DNA of 64,000 nt, taken from NCBI RefSeq assembly GCF_009901565.1, contig NZ_WXEW01000014.1, positions 62,001 to 126,000 of the forward strand, given 5' to 3'. The position numbers were made by a program, and so were the translations under genes. Positions 16,514 through 24,422 of the stretch are shown in pieces. The DNA is from Herbidospora solisilvae (lineage in GTDB: Bacteria > Actinomycetota > Actinomycetes > Streptosporangiales > Streptosporangiaceae). Position 1 is the first letter of the stretch, and every line of letters starts with the position of its first letter. The notes below the pieces were generated by a model. It did not search any database, was not told the DNA's origin, and was given only the letters and a program-made list of their open reading frames with translations.

Positions 16514-17082
16514 CTACGCCTCGTCGATCCCGGGCACGATCCGGGGGACGGTGTGTTCCAGCAGGTCGAAGGCCTCTTCGACGGTCGTGGCCCAGGAGAT
16601 GCCGTCGAAGACGTCGGGGCGGGTGAAGCCCTGGTCGTACATGCCCTCGACGAGGTCTTTCAGCGGGGTGTAGAGGCCCCACGGGTCGAGCAGGACCAGG
16701 GGCCTCTGGTGGATGCCGAGGACCCGGGCGGTCCAGATCTCGAAGAGTTCCTCCATGGTGCCGATGCCGCCGGGGAGCACCAGGAAGGCGTCGGAGCGGG
16801 CGTCCATGACGCTCTTGCGCTCGCGCATGCCGGTCGTGACGACCAGCTCGGTCGAGTCGGTGTCGGCGATCTCGATGTCCACCAGGACCTGGGGGATCAC
16901 GCCGATCGTCTGGGCGCCGCCGGCGCGGGCGGCGCGGGCGACCTCGCCCATGCACGACACGATCGCGCCCCCGCTGACGAGGTGGTGGCCGCGCCGGGCG
17001 AGCTCGGCGCCGACGTCGGCGGCCAGCCGGAAGTACTTCGGGTCGATCTTCTGGGAGGAGGCGCAGAAAACGCAGACGAACA

Positions 17083-17083
<1 letters not shown>
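16514..17083 (-). CDS. LOG family protein (TIGR00730), paralogue 1
   Basis: A 189-residue Rossmann-fold protein of the LOG (LONELY GUY) family, whose members release cytokinin-type bases from nucleoside 5'-monophosphates. The PGGxGTxxE motif is present as LPGGIGTMEELFE (about 102-114), and RKSVMDARSD supplies the upstream arginine and helix. The nucleotide loop near residue 40 reads SGGAIVSCMGEVA instead of the usual GGGxxGxM, so activity may differ. Its ATG overlaps the TAA of the next LOG gene (TAATG), showing translational coupling. Confidence 0.88.
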
Positions 17084-17853
<770 letters not shown>

Positions 17854-17971
17854 GGGACGCCACGCTAGCCGCTCAGGATGGCCGTGGAAAAAATCTTGAG
17901 AATCCACACGGAACCGTGGAACCGGATTTCGTTCAGGCCGCGTCTAACAGTCGAGGGTGCTGCTCGGGACG

Positions 17972-18017
17972 GAAAGTGGCTTTCCCCGCCAAATGGCCGG
18001 CGAGGAAAGCCACTTTC
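17972..18017. repeat. Strong inverted repeat upstream of the LOG operon
   Basis: GAAAGTGGCTTTCC (17972-17985) and GGAAAGCCACTTTC (18004-18017) are perfect 14-base complements. The 18-base interior can pair further around the AAAT loop. On the plus strand it is followed by a T-rich stretch. It lies between dapE's 3' end and the LOG operon's 5' end on the minus strand, so it may terminate dapE, encode a small structured RNA, or be a mobile palindrome. Confidence 0.5.
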
Positions 18018-18034
18018 TTCTTTCTGCGGGCAGT

Positions 18035-18053
18035 TTGCCTGTCTATAAGGCAA
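18035..18053. repeat. Small inverted repeat next to the dapE 3' end
   Basis: TTGCCT (18035-18040) and AGGCAA (18048-18053) flank a seven-base loop. It sits between the 14-base palindrome at 17972-18017 and the hairpin repeat copy at 18062-18099, making three hairpins in 130 bases. Confidence 0.3.
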
Positions 18054-18061
18054 GTTCAGGG

Positions 18062-18099
18062 CGCGTGACACGGTCGGCCCTCGGCCGCCCGCGTCACGC
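18062..18099. repeat. Hairpin repeat, copy 3 (terminator-like) at the dapE end
   Basis: Outer arms GCGTGAC / GTCACGC and inner arms CGGTCGGCC / GGCCGCCCG. The right arm contains the dapE stop codon. The core CACGG-CGGCC-TCGGCCG-CCGCGTC and the left flank AGTTCAGGGCGCG parallel copy 1 at 2447-2483, which also abuts a minus-strand gene end. Likely a reused terminator module. Confidence 0.6.
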
Positions 18100-19143
18100 T
18101 TGCAACCAAGCCGTCATGACCCGCTCGGCCTCGACGATCTTGTCGAGTTCGACGTATTCGTCGACTTTGTGGGCCATCGCGGGATCGCCCGGTCCATAGT
18201 TCACCGCCGGAACTCCGAGTGCGGAGAAACGGGCCACATCGGTCCACGCGACCTTCGCCCGGGCTTCGCCGCCCACCACTCTCGCGAACGCCGCCGCGAC
18301 CGGGTGATCGAGGCCGGGCCGGGCGCCGGGGGCCGAGTCGGTGATCGTCACCTCGAAGCCGTCGAAGACCTCGCGCAGGTGGTTCTGGGCCTGCTCCTCG
18401 GTGAGGTCGGGGGCGAAGCGGTAGTTGACCGTCACCACGCACTCGTCGGGGATGACGTTCCCGGCGTGGCCGCCGCGGATCAGCACGGCGTTGAGGCCCT
18501 CGTGGAATTCGAGGCCGTCGACCACGGGCCGCCTGGGCTCGTAGGCGGCGAGGCGGTTGAGGATCTGGCCGGCGCCGTGGATCGCGTTGAAGCCCAGCCA
18601 GCTGCGGGCGCTGTGGGCGCGTACACCCCGGGAGACGATCTCGGCCCGGATGGTGCCCTGGCAGCCGCCCTCGATCACGCCGTCGGTCGGTTCCATCAGC
18701 ACGGCGAAGTCGCCGCTCACCCAGTCGGGGTGTTCGCGCACCAGCAGGCCGAGGCCGTTGCGAGCCGCCTCGACCTCCTCCAGGTCGTAGAAGACGAGGG
18801 TCAGGTCGCGGTTGGGGGCGCCGAGAAGGGCCATTTTGAGCTGGACGGCCACGCCGGCCTTCATGTCGGTCCCGCCGCAGCCGATCAGGCGGTCGCCCTC
18901 GACCCGGCTCGGCACGTTGCCGGCGATCGGCACGGTGTCGAGGTGGCCCGCCACGACGACACGCTCGGCCCGGTTCAGGAAGGTGCGGGCCACCACGTTG
19001 TTGCCGTGGCGGTCGACGGTCAGGTGGGGCAGCCGCCGCAGCGCCTCCTCGATCGCGTCGGCCAGGGCCTTCTCGTCACCGCTCTCGGATCGGACGTCCA
19101 CCAGAGCGGCGGTCAGCGTCCTCACGTCCTGATCAAGTCGCAT
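18094..19143 (-). CDS. dapE: Succinyl-diaminopimelate desuccinylase
   Basis: A 349-residue M20-family di-zinc hydrolase that converts N-succinyl-LL-diaminopimelate to LL-DAP and succinate in lysine and peptidoglycan synthesis. Motifs are VVAGHLDTVP (first metal His/Asp), GCGGTDMKAG (bridging Asp), VFYDLEEV (catalytic Glu pair) and AHKVDEYV (C-terminal metal His). The dimerisation lid carries RGVRAHSARSW. MRLDQDVRTLT at 19143 is the usual start. DapC lies 1.5 kb away in the same orientation; both act on succinylated intermediates. Confidence 0.95.
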   Translation of the reverse strand: MRLDQDVRTLTAALVDVRSESGDEKALADAIEEALRRLPHLTVDRHGNNVVARTFLNRAERVVVAGHLDTVPIAGNVPSRVEGDRLIGCGGTDMKAGVAVQLKMALLGAPNRDLTLVFYDLEEVEAARNGLGLLVREHPDWVSGDFAVLMEPTDGVIEGGCQGTIRAEIVSRGVRAHSARSWLGFNAIHGAGQILNRLAAYEPRRPVVDGLEFHEGLNAVLIRGGHAGNVIPDECVVTVNYRFAPDLTEEQAQNHLREVFDGFEVTITDSAPGARPGLDHPVAAAFARVVGGEARAKVAWTDVARFSALGVPAVNYGPGDPAMAHKVDEYVELDKIVEAERVMTAWLQA

Positions 19144-19190
19144 GTCTGCCGAGCCTACGGCAGGGCCCCGAGAAGGTAGGTTCTTGGGCT

Positions 19191-19961
19191 GTGACACGGC
19201 GTCCCTCCAGAACAGCACTGACCATCGTGGCCATCGTGGTCGTCCTGGCGGGAGCGATATTCTTCGCCGGTTACCAGCTGATGAAGAGGACCGAGCCCTT
19301 CGTGCTGGGCGAGGGCTGCACGATCACCGTAGCGTCGGGCACGCTCGACCTCGATCTCGAACAGTCTCAGGTGGCGGCCACCATCGCCGCCGTCGCGGCC
19401 CGGCGCAAGTTGCCCAAGCAGGCGCTGGAGATCGCCTACATCACGGCGATCCAGGAGTCGAAGATGACCAACATCGCCTTCGGCGACCGCGACTCGGTCG
19501 GCATCTTCCAGCAGCGGCCCTCCCAGGGCTGGGGCACGGTCAAGCAGATCATGGACCCGGTCTACGCGACCCGCCGCTTCTTCGCCGCCCTGGAGAAGGT
19601 CGACGGCTACCTCGACATGAGCCTCCACGACGCCGCCCAGGCCGTGCAGCGGTCGGCCGACGGCGGCGCCTACGCCGACCACCGGCGCAGCGCCGAGATA
19701 CTGGCCACCGCCTTCCGGGGCGAGCAGCCCCGGGCGGTGCACTGCTGGTATCCGCCGAAGGAGTCGCCGCCCCCGCCGCAGGACGCCGCGGCGAAGAAGG
19801 AGTTCACCCGGGCCAGGGGCGCCTCCAGGGAAGACTGGCTGAAGGCCACCTGGTTCGTCACCCACGCCCCGGTCTACGGGCTGCGCCAGGTCGTCCACGA
19901 CGGTTACGTGTGGACCGCCTCCGCCGGCCAGGACGGCTGGCAGCCGGTCAAGGAACGTTAG
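19191..19961 (+). CDS. Membrane-anchored lysozyme-like protein
   Basis: A 256-residue protein with a GTG start, one N-terminal membrane anchor (about 9-29) and an extracellular domain. The segment ALEIAYITAIQESKM followed by GDRDSVGIFQQRPSQGWG has the look of a lysozyme/transglycosylase fold, where the Glu of QES would be catalytic and GIFQQR lies in the sugar cleft. Databases often give this family an unrelated transporter label; nothing in the sequence supports transport. It probably acts on peptidoglycan. Divergent from dapE (47-base gap) and convergent with the DUF4178 gene (4-base overlap). Confidence 0.7.
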   Translation: MTRRPSRTALTIVAIVVVLAGAIFFAGYQLMKRTEPFVLGEGCTITVASGTLDLDLEQSQVAATIAAVAARRKLPKQALEIAYITAIQESKMTNIAFGDRDSVGIFQQRPSQGWGTVKQIMDPVYATRRFFAALEKVDGYLDMSLHDAAQAVQRSADGGAYADHRRSAEILATAFRGEQPRAVHCWYPPKESPPPPQDAAAKKEFTRARGASREDWLKATWFVTHAPVYGLRQVVHDGYVWTASAGQDGWQPVKER

Positions 19962-20560
19962 GGCTTCCGGTCGACCTGGATGGAGCCGGGCGTCAGGGGC
20001 AGGGCGTAGGAGGCGACCCACTGGCCGCCCTGGACCCGCTGGAACGACAACAACCGCCCGTCGTGGGCGCGGTAGTCGGCGAAGTCGAGCAGGCCCCGCT
20101 CGGGCAGGCCGGTCATGCCCTCGGCCCGGTAGGCGACGGTGCCCCGGTCGCCGGGGAAGAACTCGACGCCCTCCATGATCAGCATGCTCTTGGCCGGGAC
20201 CATGCCCAGGGCCTGGACCGGCGTCCACAACATGACCTCGAGGCCCTCGGGCCGTTCCTGGACCGAGAGCCAGTGGACCCGGCGGCTGCCGTCGTCGAGC
20301 AGGTGCTCGGTCCACTCGTCGCCCTGCCGCATCAGGTGGAGGGCGCCGATGGCCTTGTAGCGGGTGCCCTCCACGGTGGCGGTGTCGCCGACCTGGAGGG
20401 TGCGGGGATCGAAGTAGTCGTATTCGTCGAATAAGTCGTCGTCGACCTCGACGGCCGCAGGGGCCCGGCCACGCCCCTCACGGCGAGCGGTGGCGAGGTA
20501 GGCGAACAGCACGACGACCACCGCCGCGAGGCACAGACCGAGCACCACCGCTGTCGTCAT
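19958..20560 (-). CDS. DUF4178-like membrane-anchored protein
   Basis: A 200-residue protein starting MTTAVVLGLCL, with one N-terminal membrane helix (about 3-23), an acidic linker with EVDDDLFDEYDYFD, and a beta-rich domain (about 52-195) resembling DUF4178: LQVGDTATVEGTRYKAIGAL and DGSRRVHWLSVQE. Function is unknown; such domains occur with envelope or stress operons. It ends four bases into the convergent lysozyme-like gene and starts 56 bases after dapC's stop on the same strand. Confidence 0.72.
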   Translation of the reverse strand: MTTAVVLGLCLAAVVVVLFAYLATARREGRGRAPAAVEVDDDLFDEYDYFDPRTLQVGDTATVEGTRYKAIGALHLMRQGDEWTEHLLDDGSRRVHWLSVQERPEGLEVMLWTPVQALGMVPAKSMLIMEGVEFFPGDRGTVAYRAEGMTGLPERGLLDFADYRAHDGRLLSFQRVQGGQWVASYALPLTPGSIQVDRKP

Positions 20561-20616
20561 GGCGCGCGATCCTATCAACACAAACGCGTCATATCCGCCC
20601 GTATGAGGGCGGCTCG

Positions 20617-21702
20617 CTACTCGGTTGTGAGGCGTGCGACCGCTGCGGCGATTCTTTCGTCTGTGGCGGTGATCGCGACCCGGACGTGGCTCTCTCCGGC
20701 GGTGCCGTAGAAGCTGCCGGGCGCCACCAGGATGCCCAGTTTGGCCAGCCGGGCGACCTGGTCCCAGCAGCCGGTGCCGTCGGTGGCCCACAGGTAGAGG
20801 CCGGCCTCCGAGTGGTCGACGCGCCAGCCCGCCGATTCGAGCGCGGTCCGCAGGGCGGTGCGCCGGGCCGAGTAGCGCTCGCGCTGCTCGTCGGCGTGGG
20901 CGTCGTCGTCGAGGGCGGCCGTCATGGCGGCCTGGACCGGCTCCGGCACGATCATGCCGGCGTGCTTGCGCACCTCCAGCAGGCGCTTCACCAGGGCCGG
21001 GTCACCGGCCACGAAGGCGGCGCGGTAGCCCGCCAGGTTGGAGCGCTTGGAGAGCGAGTGGACCGCCAGCAGCCCCTCGTGGGAGCCGCCCGACACGTCG
21101 GGGTGGAGGATCGAGACGGGCCGCTTCTCCCAGCCCAGCTCGATGTAGCACTCGTCGGAGGCGACGATCGCGCCGCGCTCACGGGCCCAGGCGACCACCT
21201 TGGCGAGGTGTTCGGCCGGGAGCACCTTGCCGGTCGGGTTGCTCGGCGAGTTGACCCAGACCAGGGGCACCCGCTCCGGGCCGAGCGAGAGCAGGCCGTC
21301 GGTCGGGAAGGGCTCGGCGCCGGCCAGCCGGGCGCCCACGTCGTAGGTCGGGTAGGCCAGCGACGGGAAGATCACCTTGTCGCCCGAGCCGACCCCGAGC
21401 AGGGTCGGCAACCAGGCGACCAGTTCCTTGGAACCGATGGTGGGCAGCACGCCGGCCGGGTCGGCGGTCACGCCGTGGCGGCGGGCCAGCCAGCCGGCCG
21501 CCGCCTCGCGCAACCGGGCGGTGCCGTAGGTGAGCGGGTAGCCCGGGCTGTCGGCGGCGTCGGCGAGCGCCCTGCGCACGACTTCGGGAACCGAGTCGAC
21601 GGGGGTGCCGACCGAGAGGTCGGCGATGCCGTCGGGATGTGCCTCGGCGGTCGACTTGTACGAGGCCAGGCTGTCCCACGGGAAGTCGGGCAGGGCGATC
21701 AC
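20617..21702 (-). CDS. dapC: N-succinyl-diaminopimelate aminotransferase
   Basis: A 361-residue class I/II aminotransferase. The PLP lysine lies in SLSKRSNLAGYR, the cofactor-binding NSPSNPTG and ASDECYIELG are present, and the C-terminal arginine segment is SHVRVAITATDERI. It transfers the amino group of glutamate to N-succinyl-2-amino-6-oxopimelate. Placement next to the 7Fe ferredoxin (23-base gap, same strand) and near dapE is the conserved actinobacterial arrangement, which fixes the function. GTG start. Confidence 0.93.
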   Translation of the reverse strand: MIALPDFPWDSLASYKSTAEAHPDGIADLSVGTPVDSVPEVVRRALADAADSPGYPLTYGTARLREAAAGWLARRHGVTADPAGVLPTIGSKELVAWLPTLLGVGSGDKVIFPSLAYPTYDVGARLAGAEPFPTDGLLSLGPERVPLVWVNSPSNPTGKVLPAEHLAKVVAWARERGAIVASDECYIELGWEKRPVSILHPDVSGGSHEGLLAVHSLSKRSNLAGYRAAFVAGDPALVKRLLEVRKHAGMIVPEPVQAAMTAALDDDAHADEQRERYSARRTALRTALESAGWRVDHSEAGLYLWATDGTGCWDQVARLAKLGILVAPGSFYGTAGESHVRVAITATDERIAAAVARLTTE

Positions 21703-21725
21703 GAAGGACTCTCCAGTGCTGAGCG

Positions 21726-22052
21726 TCAGTGGTCTTCCGCCTGCGGCGGCAGCGCGGCGACGATCGGATGGTCCTTCTCGATCTTGCCAACCTTCGAGGC
21801 GCCGCCGGGCGAGCCCAGCTCCTCGAAGAAGTCAACATTGGCCTTGTAGAAGTCCTTCCACTGCTCGGGCAGGTCGTCTTCGTAGAAGATGGCCTCCACC
21901 GGGCAGACCGGCTCGCACGCCCCACAGTCGACGCACTCGTCGGGGTGGATGTAGAGCATGCGCTCGCCCTCGTAGATGCAGTCGACAGGGCACTCTTCGA
22001 TGCACGCCTTGTCCAGAACATCCACGCAAGGCTGCGCGATGACGTAGGTCAC
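21726..22052 (-). CDS. fdxA: 7Fe-8S ferredoxin (FdxA/FdxC type)
   Basis: A 108-residue ferredoxin with cysteines at 9, 17, 21 and 25 and a second set at 40, 43, 46 and 50 ([15 protein letters not shown]), the layout of a 3Fe-4S plus 4Fe-4S protein. It carries low-potential electrons in the cytosol. The acidic C-terminal extension (about 55-108) is usual for the actinobacterial type. GTG start with AAGGAG 7 bases upstream. It precedes dapC as Rv1177 precedes Rv1178 in M. tuberculosis. Confidence 0.95.
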   Translation of the reverse strand: MTYVIAQPCVDVLDKACIEECPVDCIYEGERMLYIHPDECVDCGACEPVCPVEAIFYEDDLPEQWKDFYKANVDFFEELGSPGGASKVGKIEKDHPIVAALPPQAEDH

Positions 22053-22149
22053 CTCTAGCTCCTTCTTTCCGGCACGACATGGGCCGCAGGTTGCTCCGTC
22101 CTAGTATTGCGGTGACTGTCAGGTGGCCGGAACAGGAGGGGCCAATGTC

Positions 22150-22356
22150 ATGGCCTTCCAGCTCAAGGTGACCATCACGCCGGCCGACGTCGGCAGGCGG
22201 GTCACCGTCCGCAGGGCACTGCCCGAGGGCTTCCGCGACGTCGTGGGCGTGCTGGAGTCGTGGGAGAACGGCGTGCTCTCGGTGCGCAAGCGCGACGGCA
22301 CGCTCGTGGAGTTCCCAGAGAAGGTCATGGCCGCGGCAAAGGTCGTCCCAGGCTGA
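22150..22356 (+). CDS. Small SH3-like protein (Rv0428c N-domain type)
   Basis: A 68-residue beta-barrel-like protein: VTITPADVGRRVTVRRAL, then GVLESWENGVLSVRKRDG and a final VEFPEKVMAAAKVVP. This matches the SH3-like N-terminal domain found before GNAT acetyltransferase domains in Rv0428c-type proteins, but no acetyltransferase domain follows here. ATG 22150 has AGGAGG 10 bases upstream. Divergent from fdxA, a position where a full-length GNAT gene is often found, so this may be a domain remnant kept as a stand-alone protein. Confidence 0.6.
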   Translation: MAFQLKVTITPADVGRRVTVRRALPEGFRDVVGVLESWENGVLSVRKRDGTLVEFPEKVMAAAKVVPG

Positions 22357-22402
22357 GCGTGCCGTCTCGACGCGGCGTGACCCGGCCCCAAGCATTCGAT
22401 CC

Positions 22403-23482
22403 GTGACCAGACTCGTGACCACTCCCGCGCTGGCGGCCCTGCTGGCCCTCGCGGCCTGTTCGTCCCAAAGCGGCGAGACCAAGGCCCTCCCGCCGGTCAA
22501 CGTGAAGGGCGCCAGCCTCCAGGCCGGCTTCGGCAACTTCGAGCGGCTGGTCGAGGCCGCCCAGAAGGAGGGCAGGCTCACCGTTGTCGGGCTGCCCCGC
22601 GAATGGGTCAACCACGGCGAGCTGATGGACGTCTTCTCCGACAAGTACGGCATCCAGATCGAGTCGCTCAACCCGGCGGCCAACAGCCAGCAGCAGGTCG
22701 ACGCCGTCGCCACGGCCCAGAAGCCCGACGTCTTCGATCTAAGTGTCGACGTGGCCCTGGCCAACGCCGCCAAGTTCGCCCCCTACCAGGTGACCGGCTG
22801 GACCGACATCCCCGACGAGGTCAAGGCCGCCAACGGCACCTGGTACGCCGGCTACGGCGGCTACATGTCGATCGGCTACGACCCGCGCAAGATGAAGGCG
22901 CCGGCGTCGTACGCGGAACTGCTCAAGCCCGGCGGCCGGCCGGCCGGCACCACGGTCGCGCTCGCGGGCGACCCGCTGAAGAACGCGAGCGGATTCAACG
23001 GCGTGATGGCGGCCTCCATGCAGGGCGGCAAGTTCGACGCCCGCAGGGGCGTGCAGGCCTTCTCGGCGCTGAAGAAGGCCGGGGCGGTCGCCGCCGCGCC
23101 CGAGCAGGCCACCGCGGTGCTCGACTGGGACTTCCTGAACGCCGCCCGCTCGGCCGCCAACAAGGCCAACTGGCAGGTGACCATCCCGGCGGGCTCGATC
23201 CTGGCCTCGCCCTACGTGCAGGCGATCAGCGCGAGCGCACCCCACCCGGCGGCGGCGCGGCTCTGGACCGAGTTCCTGTTCTCCGACGAGGGCCAGAACA
23301 TCCTGCTCAGGGGCTACGCACGGCCGTCGCGGATGGAGGCCATGCAGATGAAGAGCACCATCGACAACGAGGCGGCCGGGAAGCTGCCGAAGGTCAACGG
23401 CACGCCGGTGTTCCTGACCATCCCGCAGCAGGACGCCGCCAAGGAGTACCTCCAGAAACACTGGTCTCAGCAAATGAGCTGA
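22403..23482 (+). CDS. Extracellular solute-binding lipoprotein
   Basis: A 359-residue lipoprotein with GTG start, signal peptide and lipobox LAAC (Cys 19). The mature part is a type-2 periplasmic-binding fold: AAQKEGRLTVVGLPREW, DVFDLSVDVALANAAKFAPY, and YVQAISASAPHPAAARLWTEFL near the end. This resembles iron(III)-, thiamine- or phosphonate-type binding proteins. No permease or ATPase gene is adjacent, so it must use a transporter encoded elsewhere or act as a sensor. An 8-base inverted repeat follows at 23493-23529. Confidence 0.85.
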   Translation: MTRLVTTPALAALLALAACSSQSGETKALPPVNVKGASLQAGFGNFERLVEAAQKEGRLTVVGLPREWVNHGELMDVFSDKYGIQIESLNPAANSQQQVDAVATAQKPDVFDLSVDVALANAAKFAPYQVTGWTDIPDEVKAANGTWYAGYGGYMSIGYDPRKMKAPASYAELLKPGGRPAGTTVALAGDPLKNASGFNGVMAASMQGGKFDARRGVQAFSALKKAGAVAAAPEQATAVLDWDFLNAARSAANKANWQVTIPAGSILASPYVQAISASAPHPAAARLWTEFLFSDEGQNILLRGYARPSRMEAMQMKSTIDNEAAGKLPKVNGTPVFLTIPQQDAAKEYLQKHWSQQMS

Positions 23483-23492
23483 AAAACACTGA

Positions 23493-23529
23493 TTCCACGG
23501 CTGCCGTACAGTATGCGGAAACCGTGGAA
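23493..23529. terminator. Inverted repeat after the binding-protein gene
   Basis: TTCCACGG (23493-23500) and CCGTGGAA (23522-23529) are exact complements around a 21-base interior, 11 bases after the stop of the solute-binding protein and 36 bases before the next gene. A weak terminator or an operator of the methyltransferase gene are both possible. Confidence 0.4.
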
Positions 23530-23564
23530 GTGAGCCCATCTTGCGATATGACACACCTACGCTC

Positions 23565-24317
23565 ATGAGGTGGAACGCTCGCGCCTACGACAGCTCATTC
23601 GGCTATGTCTCGGCGCAGGGCGCTCCCCTCGTGGAGCTGCTCGACCCGCAGCCGGGTGAGCGCGTGCTCGACCTCGGCTGCGGCACGGGCGTGCTGAGCG
23701 GCGAGATCGCCGTCCGCGGGGCGTACGTGCTGGGGATCGACGGCTCACAGGCGATGATCGAGACGGCCATCGCCCAGTTCCCCCGCCTCGACTTCACCGT
23801 GGGCGACGGCCACGACTTCACCGTCGCCCAGCCGTTCGACGCGGTCTTCTCCAACGCGGCCCTCCACTGGATGAGCCGCGACCCCGACGCCGTCATCGAC
23901 TCGGTCCGCGAGGCCCTGCGGCCCGGCGGCCGGTTCGTGGCCGAGCTCGGCGGGGCCGGCAACTGCGCCGCCCTCACCTCCGCCATGCTGACCGCCTGGC
24001 GCGAGCACGGCCTGCGCGAGCCCGAGCTCCCCTGGTACTTTCCCAGCCCGGCCGAGTACGCCGTCCGTTTGGAACGCGCCGGGTTCACCCTGCGCATCCT
24101 GGAGCACTTCGACCGGCCGACCCCGCTCGACGAGTGCCCCAACGGCGCGGCCGACTGGGTGCGGATGTTCGCCGGGTCGCTCCTCGACGGCGTGCCCCCG
24201 GCGACGGTCGAGCCGCTGCTGCGCCGGGTGAACGAACTCGCCGCCCCCGCCCTCCGCCACGACTCCGGCTGGATGGCCGACTACGTGAGACTGCGTTTCG
24301 CAGCGGTGCGCCACTGA
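23565..24317 (+). CDS. Class I SAM-dependent methyltransferase
   Basis: A 250-residue methyltransferase, similar in layout to trans-aconitate 2-methyltransferase. Motif I is VLDLGCGTGVLSGEIA (about 34-49), motif II acid in GIDGSQAMIE, and the post-motif FDAVFSNAALHWM (about 93-105) is typical of the Tam/BioC group. ATG 23565 (MRWNARAYDSSF) is chosen; no clear ribosome-binding site precedes it, so the message may be leaderless or begin at TTG 23541. The substrate is unknown. The next gene on the strand opens the helicase cassette 105 bases later. Confidence 0.85.
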   Translation: MRWNARAYDSSFGYVSAQGAPLVELLDPQPGERVLDLGCGTGVLSGEIAVRGAYVLGIDGSQAMIETAIAQFPRLDFTVGDGHDFTVAQPFDAVFSNAALHWMSRDPDAVIDSVREALRPGGRFVAELGGAGNCAALTSAMLTAWREHGLREPELPWYFPSPAEYAVRLERAGFTLRILEHFDRPTPLDECPNGAADWVRMFAGSLLDGVPPATVEPLLRRVNELAAPALRHDSGWMADYVRLRFAAVRH

Positions 24318-24381
24318 AGGGTGACACCATCGTTTGTGGCTGTTCGTCACGGATGAAACTCCCGCCACGGCAGGGGATTTG

Positions 24382-24397
24382 CCAGACTATGGTCTGG
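24382..24397. promoter_or_regulatory. Candidate operator in front of the helicase cassette
   Basis: A perfect inverted repeat CCAGAC-TATG-GTCTGG, 25 bases upstream of the first cassette gene's ATG. The position would overlap the core promoter or transcription start and could be an autoregulatory site for one of the HTH-bearing cassette proteins. No copy was seen before the third gene. Confidence 0.4.
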
Positions 24398-24422
24398 TCT
24401 TACGGAAGTGATGGGGATAGCG

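Noticed and set aside
15390-16955. A 521-codon frame with tag as its C-terminal part
   Set aside because: The upstream part is antisense or out of frame to the LOG and DivIVA-like genes; Tag begins at its usual N-terminus at 15935.
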